Positions 36,202-45,112 of a stretch of 64,000 nucleotides of DNA are shown one piece after another. This DNA comes from Pseudacidovorax sp. Its GTDB lineage: Bacteria; Pseudomonadota; Gammaproteobacteria; Burkholderiales; Burkholderiaceae_C. The translations under genes were made by a program, and so were the position numbers. The stretch is from NCBI RefSeq assembly GCF_017991995.1, contig NZ_JAGOPN010000015.1:1-64000 (forward strand). Reading direction: 5' to 3'. Within the stretch, counting starts at the first letter, position 1. Each line of letters opens with the position of its first letter. The notes under the pieces are model-generated. The model made no database searches. It was not told the DNA's origin and saw only the letters and a list, made by a program, of their open reading frames with translations.

Positions 36202-37725
36202 TCAGGCGGTCTCGTGCGCCGCCGGCAATGCGGCGGCTCCGTTCTTCTGCTTCTTCGTCTTGATGAAGAAGCCGATGGTCTGCCATGCGATGAACACACC
36301 GATCAGCGACAGCAGCGTGCCGCTGATGGGCCGGTCGAAGAAGATGCCGAAGCTGCCGCGGCTCAGCAGCAGCGTGCGGCGGAAGTTCTCTTCCAGCATC
36401 GGGCCCAGAATGAAGCCCAGCATCAGCGGCGCGGCATCCAGGTCGAACTTCATGAACAGGAAGCCCAGCAGGCCGAAGGCGGCGGTGATGTACAGGTCTT
36501 CGAGGTTGTTGTTGACGCTGTACGTGCCGATGCAACAGAAGAACAGGATGCCCGGGAAGAGCACGGCGTACGGGATCTTGAAGACCGACAGCCAGTAGCG
36601 CACCAGCGGCACGTTCAGGATGATCAGGAAGCAGTTGCCGACCCACATCGAGGCGACCAGGCCCCAGAACAGTTCCGGGTGACCGGCGATCATGTTCGGG
36701 CCGGGCTGGATGCCCTTGATGATGAAGGCGGCCATCATCAGCGCCATCACGGCGTTCTCGGGGATGCCGATGGACATCAGCGGAATGAAGCTGGTGCGGG
36801 CTGCGGCTTCGTCGGCTGCGGCCTGGCCGGCCACGCCTTCGATACAGCCGGTGCCGATCTCGTGCTTGTACTTGCTGACCTTCTTGTCGATGGCGTAGGC
36901 CGCGAACTGGGCGATGGCCGGGCCGCCGCCGGGCAGGATGCCCAGGAAGGAGCCGATCACGCTGCCGCGCAGGGCGCTGGGGATGATCCGCTTGAACTCT
37001 TCCCAGGTGGGCATCAGGTGGATCTTGCCGTTGAAGGGCGAGCGCTCTTCACCGCTGTCGAGGTTCTTGGTGATCTCGGCGATGCCGAAGCAGCCCAGCG
37101 CGATGCTGACCAGGCCCACGCCGTCGGCGAGGAAGGGCAGGTCCATGGTGTAGCGCTGCACGCCGCTGTTGACGTCGGTGCCGATCTGGCCGAGCAGCAC
37201 GCCGATCAGGCACATGGCCAGGCCGTTGAGCAGGCTGCCGGTGGTCACGAAGCTCACGCAGACGAAGCCCACCATCATCAGCGCGCAGTAGTCCGCGGGG
37301 CCGAACAGGAAAGCCACCTCGCCCAGCTTGGGCGCCAGGAAGGTCAGCACGATGATGGCCACGGTGCCGCCGATGAAGCTGGAGAAGCCGGCCGTGAACA
37401 GCGCCAGGCCCGTCTTGCCCTTGAGCGTCATCGCGTAGCCGTCGATACAGGCCACGATCGAACTCGCGTGCGGGATCTTCATCGTGATCGCCGACACGCT
37501 GTCGCCGTACTGCGCCCCGTAGTAGATGCCGGCCAGCATGATCAGCGCGCCGGTGGTGTCGATGGAGTACGTCAGCGGCAGCAGCAGGCTGATGGTGGCC
37601 AGCGGGCCCAGGCCGGGCAGCAGGCCCACCAGGGTGCCGACCACGCAGCCGATGGCGCAGTACATCAGGTTGTGGATGGTCAGCGCGTGCTCGAAGCCGA
37701 ACGCCAGGTTATGGAGAGCTTCCAT
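36202..37725 (-). CDS. tctA: Tripartite tricarboxylate transporter, large permease subunit TctA
   Basis: A 507-residue membrane protein with about twelve helices. The conserved TctA motifs are present: GTLVGLLPGLGPLATISLLL near the N-terminus, GIYYGAQYGDSVSAI, and GILPGGGPAIAQFAAYAIDKK in the middle, with GIPENAVMALMMAAFIIKG. It imports a carboxylate with a sodium or proton gradient in characterised homologues. TctB lies 16 bases upstream; a dedicated TctC is absent, so the permease must use a Bug protein encoded elsewhere, for example at 33664. The basic end TKKQKNG is a normal cytoplasmic tail. Confidence 0.93.
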   Translation of the reverse strand: MEALHNLAFGFEHALTIHNLMYCAIGCVVGTLVGLLPGLGPLATISLLLPLTYSIDTTGALIMLAGIYYGAQYGDSVSAITMKIPHASSIVACIDGYAMTLKGKTGLALFTAGFSSFIGGTVAIIVLTFLAPKLGEVAFLFGPADYCALMMVGFVCVSFVTTGSLLNGLAMCLIGVLLGQIGTDVNSGVQRYTMDLPFLADGVGLVSIALGCFGIAEITKNLDSGEERSPFNGKIHLMPTWEEFKRIIPSALRGSVIGSFLGILPGGGPAIAQFAAYAIDKKVSKYKHEIGTGCIEGVAGQAAADEAAARTSFIPLMSIGIPENAVMALMMAAFIIKGIQPGPNMIAGHPELFWGLVASMWVGNCFLIILNVPLVRYWLSVFKIPYAVLFPGILFFCCIGTYSVNNNLEDLYITAAFGLLGFLFMKFDLDAAPLMLGFILGPMLEENFRRTLLLSRGSFGIFFDRPISGTLLSLIGVFIAWQTIGFFIKTKKQKNGAAALPAAHETA

Positions 37726-37741
37726 GGTGTGCAGGCTCCGA

Positions 37742-38167
37742 TCAGTACAGGGGAAGGTTCAGGCCCAGCAGCTTCTGGAAGCCGAAGGCGAAACCCACGA
37801 GCACCACCGCCACCTTAACGTTGCGTACCCAGGAATACTTGCCGCTGGCCGCCAGCGAGGCGATGAACACCATGACGACGATGCCCACGGTCATGTTCAC
37901 GTAGGTGGACACGAGCGCGAAGGTGCACAGGCTGGCCAGGATGATCGCGATGTTCTTGAAGTTGACCGACATCGGGATCGGCTTGACGAAGCGCGAGCGG
38001 ATCACGGTGATGATCCCGATGGCCAGCAGCATGCCGCTGACCATGGCCGGGAACAGGCCCGGGCCGGCGTGCGCGAAGCTGCCGATCTGGTAGTTGAAGG
38101 CCGGCACGCCGAACAGCAGTGCAAGCGCGATGAGGAACAAGCCTCGGTTGAGGTTGCGATCGTTCAT
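37742..38167 (-). CDS. tctB: Tripartite tricarboxylate transporter, small permease subunit TctB
   Basis: A 141-residue membrane protein with four predicted helices, of normal size for TctB (YQIGSFAHAGPGLFPAMVSG is the conserved loop after the first helix; a GIVVMVFIASLAASGKYSW segment follows later). It is directly upstream of tctA. The ATG at 38167 has a pyrimidine-rich sequence in place of a ribosome site, but it overlaps the stop codon of a 69-codon frame (ATGA), which itself has a strong GGAGG. I therefore infer that its translation is coupled to that frame. Confidence 0.87.
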   Translation of the reverse strand: MNDRNLNRGLFLIALALLFGVPAFNYQIGSFAHAGPGLFPAMVSGMLLAIGIITVIRSRFVKPIPMSVNFKNIAIILASLCTFALVSTYVNMTVGIVVMVFIASLAASGKYSWVRNVKVAVVLVGFAFGFQKLLGLNLPLY

Positions 38168-38373
38168 AAGGGGAGGCGAAGCGTCGTCATGTTGATGTTG
38201 TGGATCGGTTGGTCCCTCTCGCGCCGGGGGATCCGGCGGGGTGCCAATGTCTCCTTTGCAGCCGCAGCTGCTGGGGCGGAGGGGATGCTCCGGCTGCCAC
38301 ACTGATCGGAATCTGACCGACTGCAGAGGGGAATTACGTACCGGAGGGCCCCTGCGGCGCGCAGGCGTCGCAT
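38164..38373 (-). CDS. Possible 69-residue leader ORF coupled to tctB
   Basis: This small frame starts at an ATG with CGGAGG 11 bases upstream and ends with a TGA that overlaps the tctB start (ATGA). The product (RRLRAAGALRYVIPLCSRSD at the N-terminus) is basic, has no hydrophobic helix and resembles nothing I know. Since tctB lacks a ribosome site, the frame may act as a translational leader rather than give a functional protein. It could also be chance in GC-rich DNA. Confidence 0.4.
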   Translation of the reverse strand: MRRLRAAGALRYVIPLCSRSDSDQCGSRSIPSAPAAAAAKETLAPRRIPRRERDQPIHNINMTTLRLPL

Positions 38374-38481
38374 CGGTGACTTTTCCTCCGGGTTAACACG
38401 AAGAAGCGGCTACGCAAATACACGTAGACGCCCGTTTTCCCGGGCTTCGCCGGGTCATCGACGGCGACCGAAATACCCATG

Positions 38482-38502
38482 AAAAAGCCGCCCGAAGGCG
38501 GC
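38482..38502 (-). terminator. Rho-independent terminator of the helicase gene
   Basis: GCCGCC-CGAA-GGCGGC is a perfect six-base-pair stem with a tetraloop. Five A residues at 38482-38486 become a U tract on the minus transcript. It lies 33 bases beyond the DinG-like stop. Confidence 0.8.
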
Positions 38503-38535
38503 CTCTGGAACATGGGCGCGCGGCCTTTCGTCCGT

Positions 38536-40557
38536 TCAGCCGGGGGGCTGCGTCAGATCGTCGAGTGCCTGCTCGAAGTCGGCCTCGGCCGCCAGCCGGC
38601 GCATGGGCGGCAGCGCGGCGAGCAGGCGGCGGCCGTAGCCCATGGACACCAGGCGCGTGTCGCACACGACCAGCACGCCACGGTCGCTTTCGCGCCGGAT
38701 GAGCCGGCCCGCGCCCTGCTTGAGCGCCACGGCCGCCTCGGGGATGGAGTAGTCGCCGAAGCCGCTGCGGCCCTGCGACTCCAGCCGGCGCGTGCGCGCC
38801 TCCACCAGCGGATCGCCCGGCGGCGGGAAGGGCAGCTTGTCGATCACCACGAGTTGCAGCACATCGCCCGGCGCGTCGAAGCCCTCCCAGAACGAGGCGG
38901 AGGCCACCAGCACGCAACCGGTCGCGCCCGCGTCGGCGCCCGCGCGGAAGCGCTCCATCAGTACGCGCTTGGGCCACTCGCCCTGCACCAGCACATCGAC
39001 GTCGCTGCCGGCGGCACGCAGGCGCTCGCGCAGGCCGTCGCCGATGGTGCGCAGCGCGCGCAGCGTGGTCGTCAGCACCAGCGTGCGGCCACCCAGCCGC
39101 AGCGCGCCCTTGGCCGCCAGCGCCGCCACGGCGTCCGGATGGCCGGCATCGGCGGGCCGGGGAAACTGCCGCGGCACATAGAGCGCGGCCTGCTGCGCAT
39201 AGTCGAAGGGGCTGGCCACGCGCAGCACCTGCGCTTCGTCCAGGCCGCACGGCTCGGTGAACCAGCGCAGTTGCGGGTCGTCGCCCAGCGTGGCCGAGGT
39301 GAAGATCCAGGCACGGCTGCGCGACTCCCCGCCCTGCTCCTGCGGGGACGGCGCCGGGCGGTCGGCCTTGAGCACGCGCTTGCGCACCGCATCGGCGATG
39401 TCCAGCGGTGACTGCACGAGTCGCAGCTGGGTGCCGATGTCGACCCAGCGCACCGCATCGGGCGGGCACGGTTCGGTCAGCAGGCCTGCCCGCTCGACCA
39501 GCAGGCCGGCGCGCTCGGCCAGGCGGACGAAGTCGGGGGAAAGCTCGCTGACCGTGTCCAGCGCGACAGCGGCGTCTTCCGCGGCGCGGCGCAGGGTGTC
39601 CAGGCCGCCCTGCCAATGGGTGGCGCCGATGCCTTCGGGGGCGGCGCCGTTCCAGCGCAGCTTGGCGCCGGGCCAGCCCTTGCCGGCCACCATGCGCAGT
39701 TCGCGGGCCGCGTGCTCGAGCTTGCCGGCCACGTCCTGCCAGTCGGCCAGGCCGCGTGCCTGCTGCAGCCCGGCGGCGAGCAGGTCGCGCGCAAAGTCCA
39801 GCACCTGCCCGGTACCCAGTTGCAGGCCGAGGAACTGCACGCCCGTCTCGTTGAGCTGGTGTGCCTCGTCGAAGATCACCACGCGCACGCTGGGCAGCAG
39901 CTCGGCCATGCCCGACTCGCGCACCGCGAGGTCGGCGAAGAACAGGTGGTGGTTGATGACCACCACGTCCGCCGCCAGCGCCTCGCGCCGGGCCAGGTTG
40001 ACGTGGCAGGCCTTGAACTGCGGGCACTGCTGGCCCAGGCAGTTGTCGCGGGTGGAGGTGACCAGCGGAATGACCGGCGAGCGCTCGTCCAGGCCCGGCA
40101 GCTCGGCCAGGTCGCCGGTGCGCGTGGTGAGCGCCCAGCGCTCGACCTTGGCCAGCGCATGGGCCACGCCCCGCTCCCCCCCGGCGTCATGCCGGGCCTG
40201 GGCCATGCGGTGCAGGCAGAGGTAGCTGCCCCGTCCCTTGAGCAAGGCAGTGCGCAGCGGCAGGTTGAGCGCCTCCAGCAGACGTGGCAGGTCGCGCCCG
40301 AAGAGCTGGTCCTGCAAGGCCTTGGTGGCGGTCGACAGCAGCACCCGCTCGCCACTCAGCAAGGCCGGCACGAGGTACGAAAAGGTCTTGCCCACGCCCG
40401 TGCCCGCCTCCACCACCAGTTGCCCCCCTTCGGCCACGGTGTGGGCGATGGCCAGCGCCATCTGCGTCTGGCCCTCGCGCACGCGGAACTGGTCCGCCGC
40501 CTGCGACAAGGCCCCGCCGTCGGCGAAGACATCCATCACCTCGTCAGCGAGCGCCAT
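38536..40557 (-). CDS. ATP-dependent DNA helicase, DinG/YoaA family (XPD-like)
   Basis: A 673-residue superfamily 2 5'-3' helicase. It has a Q-like region (REGQTQMALAIAHTV), Walker A EAGTGVGKTFSY, four cysteines for a 4Fe-4S cluster (SYLCLHR, then DNCLGQQCPQFKACHV), Walker B/DEAH in VVIFDEAHQLNE, and C-terminal motifs FTSATL, SFWEGFDAPGD and QGAGRLIRRESDRG. The cluster pattern and length suit YoaA/DinG proteins, which act in DNA repair and R-loop or fork processing. It is probably monocistronic, divergent from the PP2C gene across 172 bases. Confidence 0.9.
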   Translation of the reverse strand: MALADEVMDVFADGGALSQAADQFRVREGQTQMALAIAHTVAEGGQLVVEAGTGVGKTFSYLVPALLSGERVLLSTATKALQDQLFGRDLPRLLEALNLPLRTALLKGRGSYLCLHRMAQARHDAGGERGVAHALAKVERWALTTRTGDLAELPGLDERSPVIPLVTSTRDNCLGQQCPQFKACHVNLARREALAADVVVINHHLFFADLAVRESGMAELLPSVRVVIFDEAHQLNETGVQFLGLQLGTGQVLDFARDLLAAGLQQARGLADWQDVAGKLEHAARELRMVAGKGWPGAKLRWNGAAPEGIGATHWQGGLDTLRRAAEDAAVALDTVSELSPDFVRLAERAGLLVERAGLLTEPCPPDAVRWVDIGTQLRLVQSPLDIADAVRKRVLKADRPAPSPQEQGGESRSRAWIFTSATLGDDPQLRWFTEPCGLDEAQVLRVASPFDYAQQAALYVPRQFPRPADAGHPDAVAALAAKGALRLGGRTLVLTTTLRALRTIGDGLRERLRAAGSDVDVLVQGEWPKRVLMERFRAGADAGATGCVLVASASFWEGFDAPGDVLQLVVIDKLPFPPPGDPLVEARTRRLESQGRSGFGDYSIPEAAVALKQGAGRLIRRESDRGVLVVCDTRLVSMGYGRRLLAALPPMRRLAAEADFEQALDDLTQPPG

Positions 40558-40643
40558 CTAGCCTTTCCTCCCGGTCGAAGGGCACCTGGGCGTCGCTCCT
40601 GGCAGACACAAGCTTTCGACAAAGGAGAAACTGTGAATTGTGT

Positions 40644-40672
40644 TTAACGGTGTCACTGGATCGCTCGATAAT
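40644..40672 (+). promoter_or_regulatory. Sigma70-like promoter of the PP2C gene
   Basis: TTAACG (40644-40649) and GATAAT (40667-40672) are separated by 17 bases. Transcription would begin near 40679, about 50 bases before the phosphatase ATG. The surrounding sequence is AT-rich compared with its neighbours. Confidence 0.5.
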
Positions 40673-40729
40673 GGGTGTCAGACAGCCACATAGCCTTCTC
40701 GTTGGCGCGCCGCGGCGCCGACCGCGCCA

Positions 40730-41557
40730 ATGCCTCACACCGGTTTCCGATTGTCCGCTGCCACGGGTCTCCACCAGGGAGACCGGCCTTACCAACAGGA
40801 TCAGGTCGCCCTGATCGGGCATCCCCAGCGCCCGGGCTGCCTCCTCGCGGTGGTCGCCGACGGCATGGGCGGCCGCAGCGGCGGCCGCAAGGCATCGGAG
40901 CAGGTCATCATGACCGCGCAGCAGCTGTTCGCCCGCTATGCACCGGGCACGGACGATCCCGACCGGCTGCTGCGCCAACTGGTCGACGAAGCCCACACCG
41001 TGATCCGGCTGACCGCGCTGTCGAGCGAGCAGGAGCCGCACAGCACCGTGGCGGCCTTCCTGCTCGACCCCGATGGCCGGGGCGCCTGGATCCACGCCGG
41101 CGATTCGCGCATCTACCTGTTCCGCCGCGGCCGCCTGGTGCGCCGCACGCGCGACCATTCCTATGTCGAGGTGCTGGTGCAGCGCGGCGAGCTGGACGAG
41201 GACGAGGCCTTGCGCCATCCGAAGGCCAACATCCTCGTGGGCTGCCTCGGCATGCAGTCCACCCTGCCGCCGATGGACCTCGAGGCCATCGATGGCGTCC
41301 AGCCCGGCGACGCGTTGATGGCCTGCTCTGACGGGCTCTGGCACTACTTCACGCCCGAGGAGTTCGGAGCGGTCATCGCGCGATACCCGGCCCGCGCAGC
41401 GGCCGAGATGCTGGTGAACGAGGCGCGTCGCCGCGCCGGCGGGGCGGGCGACAACCTGTCGCTGATCCTGGTGAAGGTGGAGGAACTGCCCGGCAAGCCG
41501 GCCACGCCCTCCTCCGCCGCGCTCGACGCGTTCATGGACAGCAGCCCGCGGCGCTGA
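40730..41557 (+). CDS. PP2C-type serine/threonine protein phosphatase
   Basis: A 275-residue soluble phosphatase of the PPM family, Mn2+/Mg2+ dependent. The metal-binding motifs are GLHQGDRPYQQDQV, VVADGMGGRSGG, AGDSRIYLFRRGRLV with RDHSYVE, ACSDGLW and the terminal GGAGDNLSLILVKVE. The last 20 residues are a Ser/Pro-rich tail. Stand-alone PP2C genes in Proteobacteria often belong to type VI secretion or Hanks-kinase loci, but neither is present within the window. No partner kinase can be named. It converges with the secreted hypothetical gene. Confidence 0.9.
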   Translation: MPHTGFRLSAATGLHQGDRPYQQDQVALIGHPQRPGCLLAVVADGMGGRSGGRKASEQVIMTAQQLFARYAPGTDDPDRLLRQLVDEAHTVIRLTALSSEQEPHSTVAAFLLDPDGRGAWIHAGDSRIYLFRRGRLVRRTRDHSYVEVLVQRGELDEDEALRHPKANILVGCLGMQSTLPPMDLEAIDGVQPGDALMACSDGLWHYFTPEEFGAVIARYPARAAAEMLVNEARRRAGGAGDNLSLILVKVEELPGKPATPSSAALDAFMDSSPRR

Positions 41558-41562
41558 GCACG

Positions 41563-41644
41563 GCCGCCGATACGGCGGCTTCAGCCGCTCGCCGCCAAGC
41601 CGGCGCCCGCCCTGCAACATGGAGGGCCCGCCCCATAAGCGGGC
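41563..41644. terminator. Two hairpins between convergent genes
   Basis: GCCGCC-GATAC-GGCGGC at 41563-41579 and GCCCGC/GCGGGC at 41626-41644 lie between the phosphatase stop and the hypothetical-gene stop. Neither has a good U tract, so they are weak or factor-assisted terminators, one for each direction. Confidence 0.35.
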
Positions 41645-41675
41645 ACCGCGGCGGCACGTCTTGGCGAGTGCGGAC

Positions 41676-42347
41676 TCAGGGCTTGGCTGCCGGATCCGGC
41701 AGCGGCGCCGCCGGCGGCTTGGTGCGCTCGGCATTGCGGCGCTGGGCGTCTGCGCGACGCTGCTGGGCGTCGACCTGTCGACGCTCGTAGCGTTCGCGCT
41801 CCGCGGCATCCTGGGTGCGCCGCTGGGCCCGCTCGGCCGCCTTCTCGGCCTGTGCCTTCTGCCGGTCCTCGAACTGCTGCCGGCGCTGCGACGCCTGCGC
41901 GGCAGTGGCGGCCCGGCTGGCCGCATGGTCGGCGTTGCGCTGCTCTCGGTCCTGCTGGGCCTGCCGGTTCCGGTCGCGTTCCTGGGGCAGGTCGCGCGCA
42001 GGCGGGTTGGCCTGTTTGTCCTGGATGCGGCGCAGGGCGTCTTCGCCTCGTTGGCGGCGCTCCGCATCATTGAGCACGGCTTCACGCCGCTTGAGCCCAT
42101 CCAGCGTCTCGCGGTGCAGACGGCTCTCGGCATTGAGGCAGTCATCGACGGCGAAGCGCTGGTAGCACTGAGCCCGGCGGGCCGAGTAGCGCACCTCTTC
42201 GGCCTTGCGCTCGACGCCGATGCGCTCGCGTTCGTCCGCCGCCTGTGCCGAACCGGGCGCAGCCGCCGACACGGCGGATTGGGCAAGCACGGTGCCCGCC
42301 GGCACGGCGACCAGCATCAACGCGACAAGGCGAAGGGAAAAGCTCAT
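41676..42347 (-). CDS. Secreted, highly charged hypothetical protein downstream of zapE
   Basis: A 223-residue protein with a Sec signal peptide (VALMLVAVPAGTVLAQS). The mature N-terminal part carries RRAQCYQRFAVDDCLNAESR with two cysteines that could form a disulfide; I have the impression that this motif recurs in unannotated Burkholderiales proteins. The rest is a long charged helix rich in Arg, Gln, Glu and Ala (about 100-205), then a Pro-rich end. The start overlaps the zapE stop (ATGA), so expression is coupled to zapE. No enzymatic motif is visible. I infer a periplasmic structural or regulatory protein, possibly of the cell envelope. Confidence 0.7.
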   Translation of the reverse strand: MSFSLRLVALMLVAVPAGTVLAQSAVSAAAPGSAQAADERERIGVERKAEEVRYSARRAQCYQRFAVDDCLNAESRLHRETLDGLKRREAVLNDAERRQRGEDALRRIQDKQANPPARDLPQERDRNRQAQQDREQRNADHAASRAATAAQASQRRQQFEDRQKAQAEKAAERAQRRTQDAAERERYERRQVDAQQRRADAQRRNAERTKPPAAPLPDPAAKP

Positions 42348-43450
42348 GTGAGGCGGGTGTCCACGGTACGGCGCTCCAGCGCCAGGAACTCGGCCGACTG
42401 CATTTCGTTCAGTCGCGAGACGGTGCGCGGAAACTCGTGCGCCAGCGGCCCTTCGGTGTAGAGCTGCTCCGGCGGCACCGCGGCCGAGAGCACGAGCTTC
42501 ACCCGCCGATCGTAGAACACGTCCACCAGCCAGGTGAAACGCCGCGCTTCCGAGGCCATGCGCACCGGCATCTCGGGCACGTCGGACAGCAGCACGGTGT
42601 GGAACTGGCTGGCAATCTCAAGGTAGTCGTTCATCGAGCGCGGGCCGCCGCACAGCGTGCGGAAGTCGAACCACACCACGCCGCCAGCACGACGCCGGGC
42701 GCGGATCTCGCGCTTCTCGATGTTCAGCACCGGGTTGTCGTCGCCCTTCTCCGCCAGCTTGTCAAAGATCTTGCGCAGCTCCTTCTCGGAGCCACTGTCG
42801 TTGGGCGTGATGTACAGGCGCACCTGCTCCAGCGTGCGGCGCCGGTAGTCGGTGCCGTTGTCCACGTTGATGACCTCGAGCTTCGCGTTGAGCAGGTCGA
42901 TGGCCGGCAGGATGCGGTCGCGGTGCAGCCCGCCGGGGTACAGGTCGTCGGGCTTGAAATTGGAGGTGGTGACGAAGCCCACGCCGTTCTCGAACAAGGC
43001 CACCAGCAGGCGATGCAGGATCATCGCGTCGGTGATGTCGGCGACGTGGAACTCGTCGAAGCAGATCAGCTTGAAGCGCTTGGCGATGCGCTTGCCCAGC
43101 TCATCGAGCGGGTTCTGGATGCCCTGCAGGTCTGCCAGCTCACGGTGCACCTCACGCATGAACTCGTGGAAGTGCAGGCGTGTCTTGCGGTTGATGGGCA
43201 CCGCGTTGAAGAAGCAGTCCATCAGGAAGCTCTTGCCGCGCCCGACGCCGCCATACATGTAGACACCGCGCGGCACGGCCGGGCGATGGATCAGCTTCTT
43301 GAAGGCGTTGGAGCGCTGGGCCTTGTACTCGGCCCACTCGCGGGCGCAGCGGTCCAGCGCGTCGACCGCGCGCAGTTGCGCGGGATCGGCGGTGTAGCCG
43401 CGGCCCTTGAGTTCGGCCTCGTAGGCCTCCTTGACGGACGGGAGCGCCAA
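42344..43450 (-). CDS. zapE: Cell division protein ZapE (AFG1-like ATPase)
   Basis: A 368-residue P-loop ATPase. Walker A is in YMYGGVGRGKSFLMDCFF, Walker B in LICFDEFHVADITDAMIL, and the arginine/sensor regions include VGFVTTSNFKPDDLYPGG and RFTWLVDVFYDRRVKL. E. coli ZapE binds FtsZ and acts in constriction; AFG1 homologues act in mitochondria. It starts only one base after the lpd stop and its own stop overlaps the secreted hypothetical gene, so it is part of the odh operon transcript. Confidence 0.9.
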   Translation of the reverse strand: MALPSVKEAYEAELKGRGYTADPAQLRAVDALDRCAREWAEYKAQRSNAFKKLIHRPAVPRGVYMYGGVGRGKSFLMDCFFNAVPINRKTRLHFHEFMREVHRELADLQGIQNPLDELGKRIAKRFKLICFDEFHVADITDAMILHRLLVALFENGVGFVTTSNFKPDDLYPGGLHRDRILPAIDLLNAKLEVINVDNGTDYRRRTLEQVRLYITPNDSGSEKELRKIFDKLAEKGDDNPVLNIEKREIRARRRAGGVVWFDFRTLCGGPRSMNDYLEIASQFHTVLLSDVPEMPVRMASEARRFTWLVDVFYDRRVKLVLSAAVPPEQLYTEGPLAHEFPRTVSRLNEMQSAEFLALERRTVDTRLT

Positions 43451-43451
43451 C

Positions 43452-44882
43452 TCAGAAGTTCAGCGTGCGCTTGTCGACGGCCAACGCGGCTTCCTTGGTC
43501 GCCTCGGAGAGCGACGGGTGCGCGTGGCAGATGCGGGCGATGTCCTCGGCCGAGGCCTTGAACTCCATCGCGACGACGGCTTCCGAGATCAGCTCGCTGG
43601 CCATGGGGCCCACGATGTGCACGCCCAGAATCTCGTCGGTCGTTGCATCGGCCAGGAACTTCACCATGCCCGTGGTGTCGCCCAGCGCGCGCGCGCGGCC
43701 GTTCGCCAGGAAGGGGAAGGTGCCGGCCTTGTATTTCACGCCATCGGCCTTGAGCTGCTGCTCGGTGCGGCCTACCCACGCGATCTCGGGGCTGGTGTAA
43801 ATCACCCAGGGGATGGTGTTGAAGTTGACGTGCCCATGCTGGCCGGCAATGCGCTCGGCCACGGCCACGCCCTCTTCTTCCGCCTTGTGCGCCAGCATCG
43901 GGCCGCGCACCACGTCGCCCACGGCCCACACGTTGGGCAGGCTGGTCTTGCACTCGTCGTCCACGATGATGGCGCCGCGGTCGTCCAGCTTCAGGCCCAC
44001 GGCCTCGGCATTCAGGCCGATGGTGTTGGGCACGCGGCCGATCGAGACGATCAGCTTGTCGGCTTCCAGCTTCTTGGCTTCGCCCTTGGCATCGGTGTAG
44101 TCGATGGTGACGCCGGCCTGGGTCTTGGCGACCTCGCCCACCTTCACACCCAGCTCGACCTTCAGGCCCTGCTTGTCGAAGGCCTTCTTGGCTTCCTTGG
44201 CGATCTGCTCGTCCACGGCGCCCAGGAAGGTCGGCAGACCTTCGAGGATGGTGACGTCCGCACCCAGGCGGCGCCACACGGAGCCCATCTCCAGGCCGAT
44301 CACGCCGGAGCCGATCAGCGCCAGCTTCTTGGGCACGGCACCGACGCGCAGCGCGCCGTCGTTGGACAGCACGGTCTCCTCGTCGAAGGGCACGCCGGGC
44401 AGCTGGCGGGCGTTGGAGCCCGTGGCCACGATGATGTGCTTGCCGACCAGCGTCTCTTCGGCAGCGCCGGCGACCTTGATCTCGTAACCGCCTTCGGCTG
44501 CCTTCGCGAAGGAGCCGCGGCCGTGGAAGAAGCTGACCTTGTTCTTCTTGAACAGGTACAGGATGCCGTCGTTGTTCTGCTTCACCACGCCGTCCTTGCG
44601 GGCCAGCATCTTGGCCACGTCCATCTTGACGTCGGAGGCCGTGATGCCGTGCTCGGCGAAGTGCTTGTTGGCGTGCTCGAAATGCTCGGACGACTGCAGC
44701 AGGGCCTTGGATGGGATGCAGCCCACGTTGGTGCAGGTGCCGCCCGGTGCCGGGCCGCCCTTGCCGTTCTTCCATTCGTCGATGCAGGCGGTGTTGAAGC
44801 CCAGTTGGGCCGCGCGGATGGCAGCGATGTAGCCGCCGGGGCCACCGCCGATGACGATGACGTCGAATTGCTTGGTGCTCAT
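43452..44882 (-). CDS. lpdA: Dihydrolipoyl dehydrogenase (E3) of the 2-oxoglutarate dehydrogenase complex
   Basis: A 476-residue flavoprotein disulfide reductase that reoxidises dihydrolipoamide with NAD+. FAD motif [19 protein letters not shown], redox disulfide [19 protein letters not shown] motif [23 protein letters not shown] motif NVWAVGDV, and C-terminal active base HAHPSLSEA. There is no lipoyl domain, unlike the E3 at 57670. The ATG overlaps the stop of the DUF2283 gene. It follows odhA and odhB with the small gene pair in between. Confidence 0.95.
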   Translation of the reverse strand: MSTKQFDVIVIGGGPGGYIAAIRAAQLGFNTACIDEWKNGKGGPAPGGTCTNVGCIPSKALLQSSEHFEHANKHFAEHGITASDVKMDVAKMLARKDGVVKQNNDGILYLFKKNKVSFFHGRGSFAKAAEGGYEIKVAGAAEETLVGKHIIVATGSNARQLPGVPFDEETVLSNDGALRVGAVPKKLALIGSGVIGLEMGSVWRRLGADVTILEGLPTFLGAVDEQIAKEAKKAFDKQGLKVELGVKVGEVAKTQAGVTIDYTDAKGEAKKLEADKLIVSIGRVPNTIGLNAEAVGLKLDDRGAIIVDDECKTSLPNVWAVGDVVRGPMLAHKAEEEGVAVAERIAGQHGHVNFNTIPWVIYTSPEIAWVGRTEQQLKADGVKYKAGTFPFLANGRARALGDTTGMVKFLADATTDEILGVHIVGPMASELISEAVVAMEFKASAEDIARICHAHPSLSEATKEAALAVDKRTLNF

Positions 44883-45112
44883 GGGTGTCCTTGGTGCGGT
44901 TGCGCGCCGACGGGGCGTGCGGCAACCTGCTCGAATGAAAAGGCGGGAATGTCTGCGCGTTCGCTGGCGTGTTCGATCGTCATGGCGCACATGCGGCCCC
45001 GGTCGTCGAACTCCAGCAGCGTGCTCTCGTCGAGGTCGCGCGTCTCGGCCACCTGGCCGCTGCGGAACTCGATGTAGAGGGTGTCCGTGTCCTGGAAGTA
45101 CGTGACCTTCAT
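44879..45112 (-). CDS. DUF2283 protein, antitoxin-like
   Basis: A 77-residue protein with the DUF2283 pattern: [16 protein letters not shown], then a short hairpin, [19 protein letters not shown] and [10 protein letters not shown]. Proteins of this family are commonly the second gene of a pair with DUF4258 and are often called antitoxins. Here it overlaps both neighbours by ATGA: its start lies in the DUF4258 stop (45109-45112) and its stop in the lpd start (44879-44882). It thus sits within the 2-oxoglutarate dehydrogenase operon. The last 20 residues (PVGAQPHQG) are unstructured and partly due to the overlap with lpd. Confidence 0.8.
   Translation of the reverse strand: MKVTYFQDTDTLYIEFRSGQVAETRDLDESTLLEFDDRGRMCAMTIEHASERADIPAFSFEQVAARPVGAQPHQGHP

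Noticed and set aside
34820..36646. A 608-codon version of the MDR oxidoreductase reaching over the tct terminator
   Set aside because: The extra N-terminal part would be antisense to tctA and pass through a strong terminator; the internal ATG at 35962 has a good ribosome site and family length.
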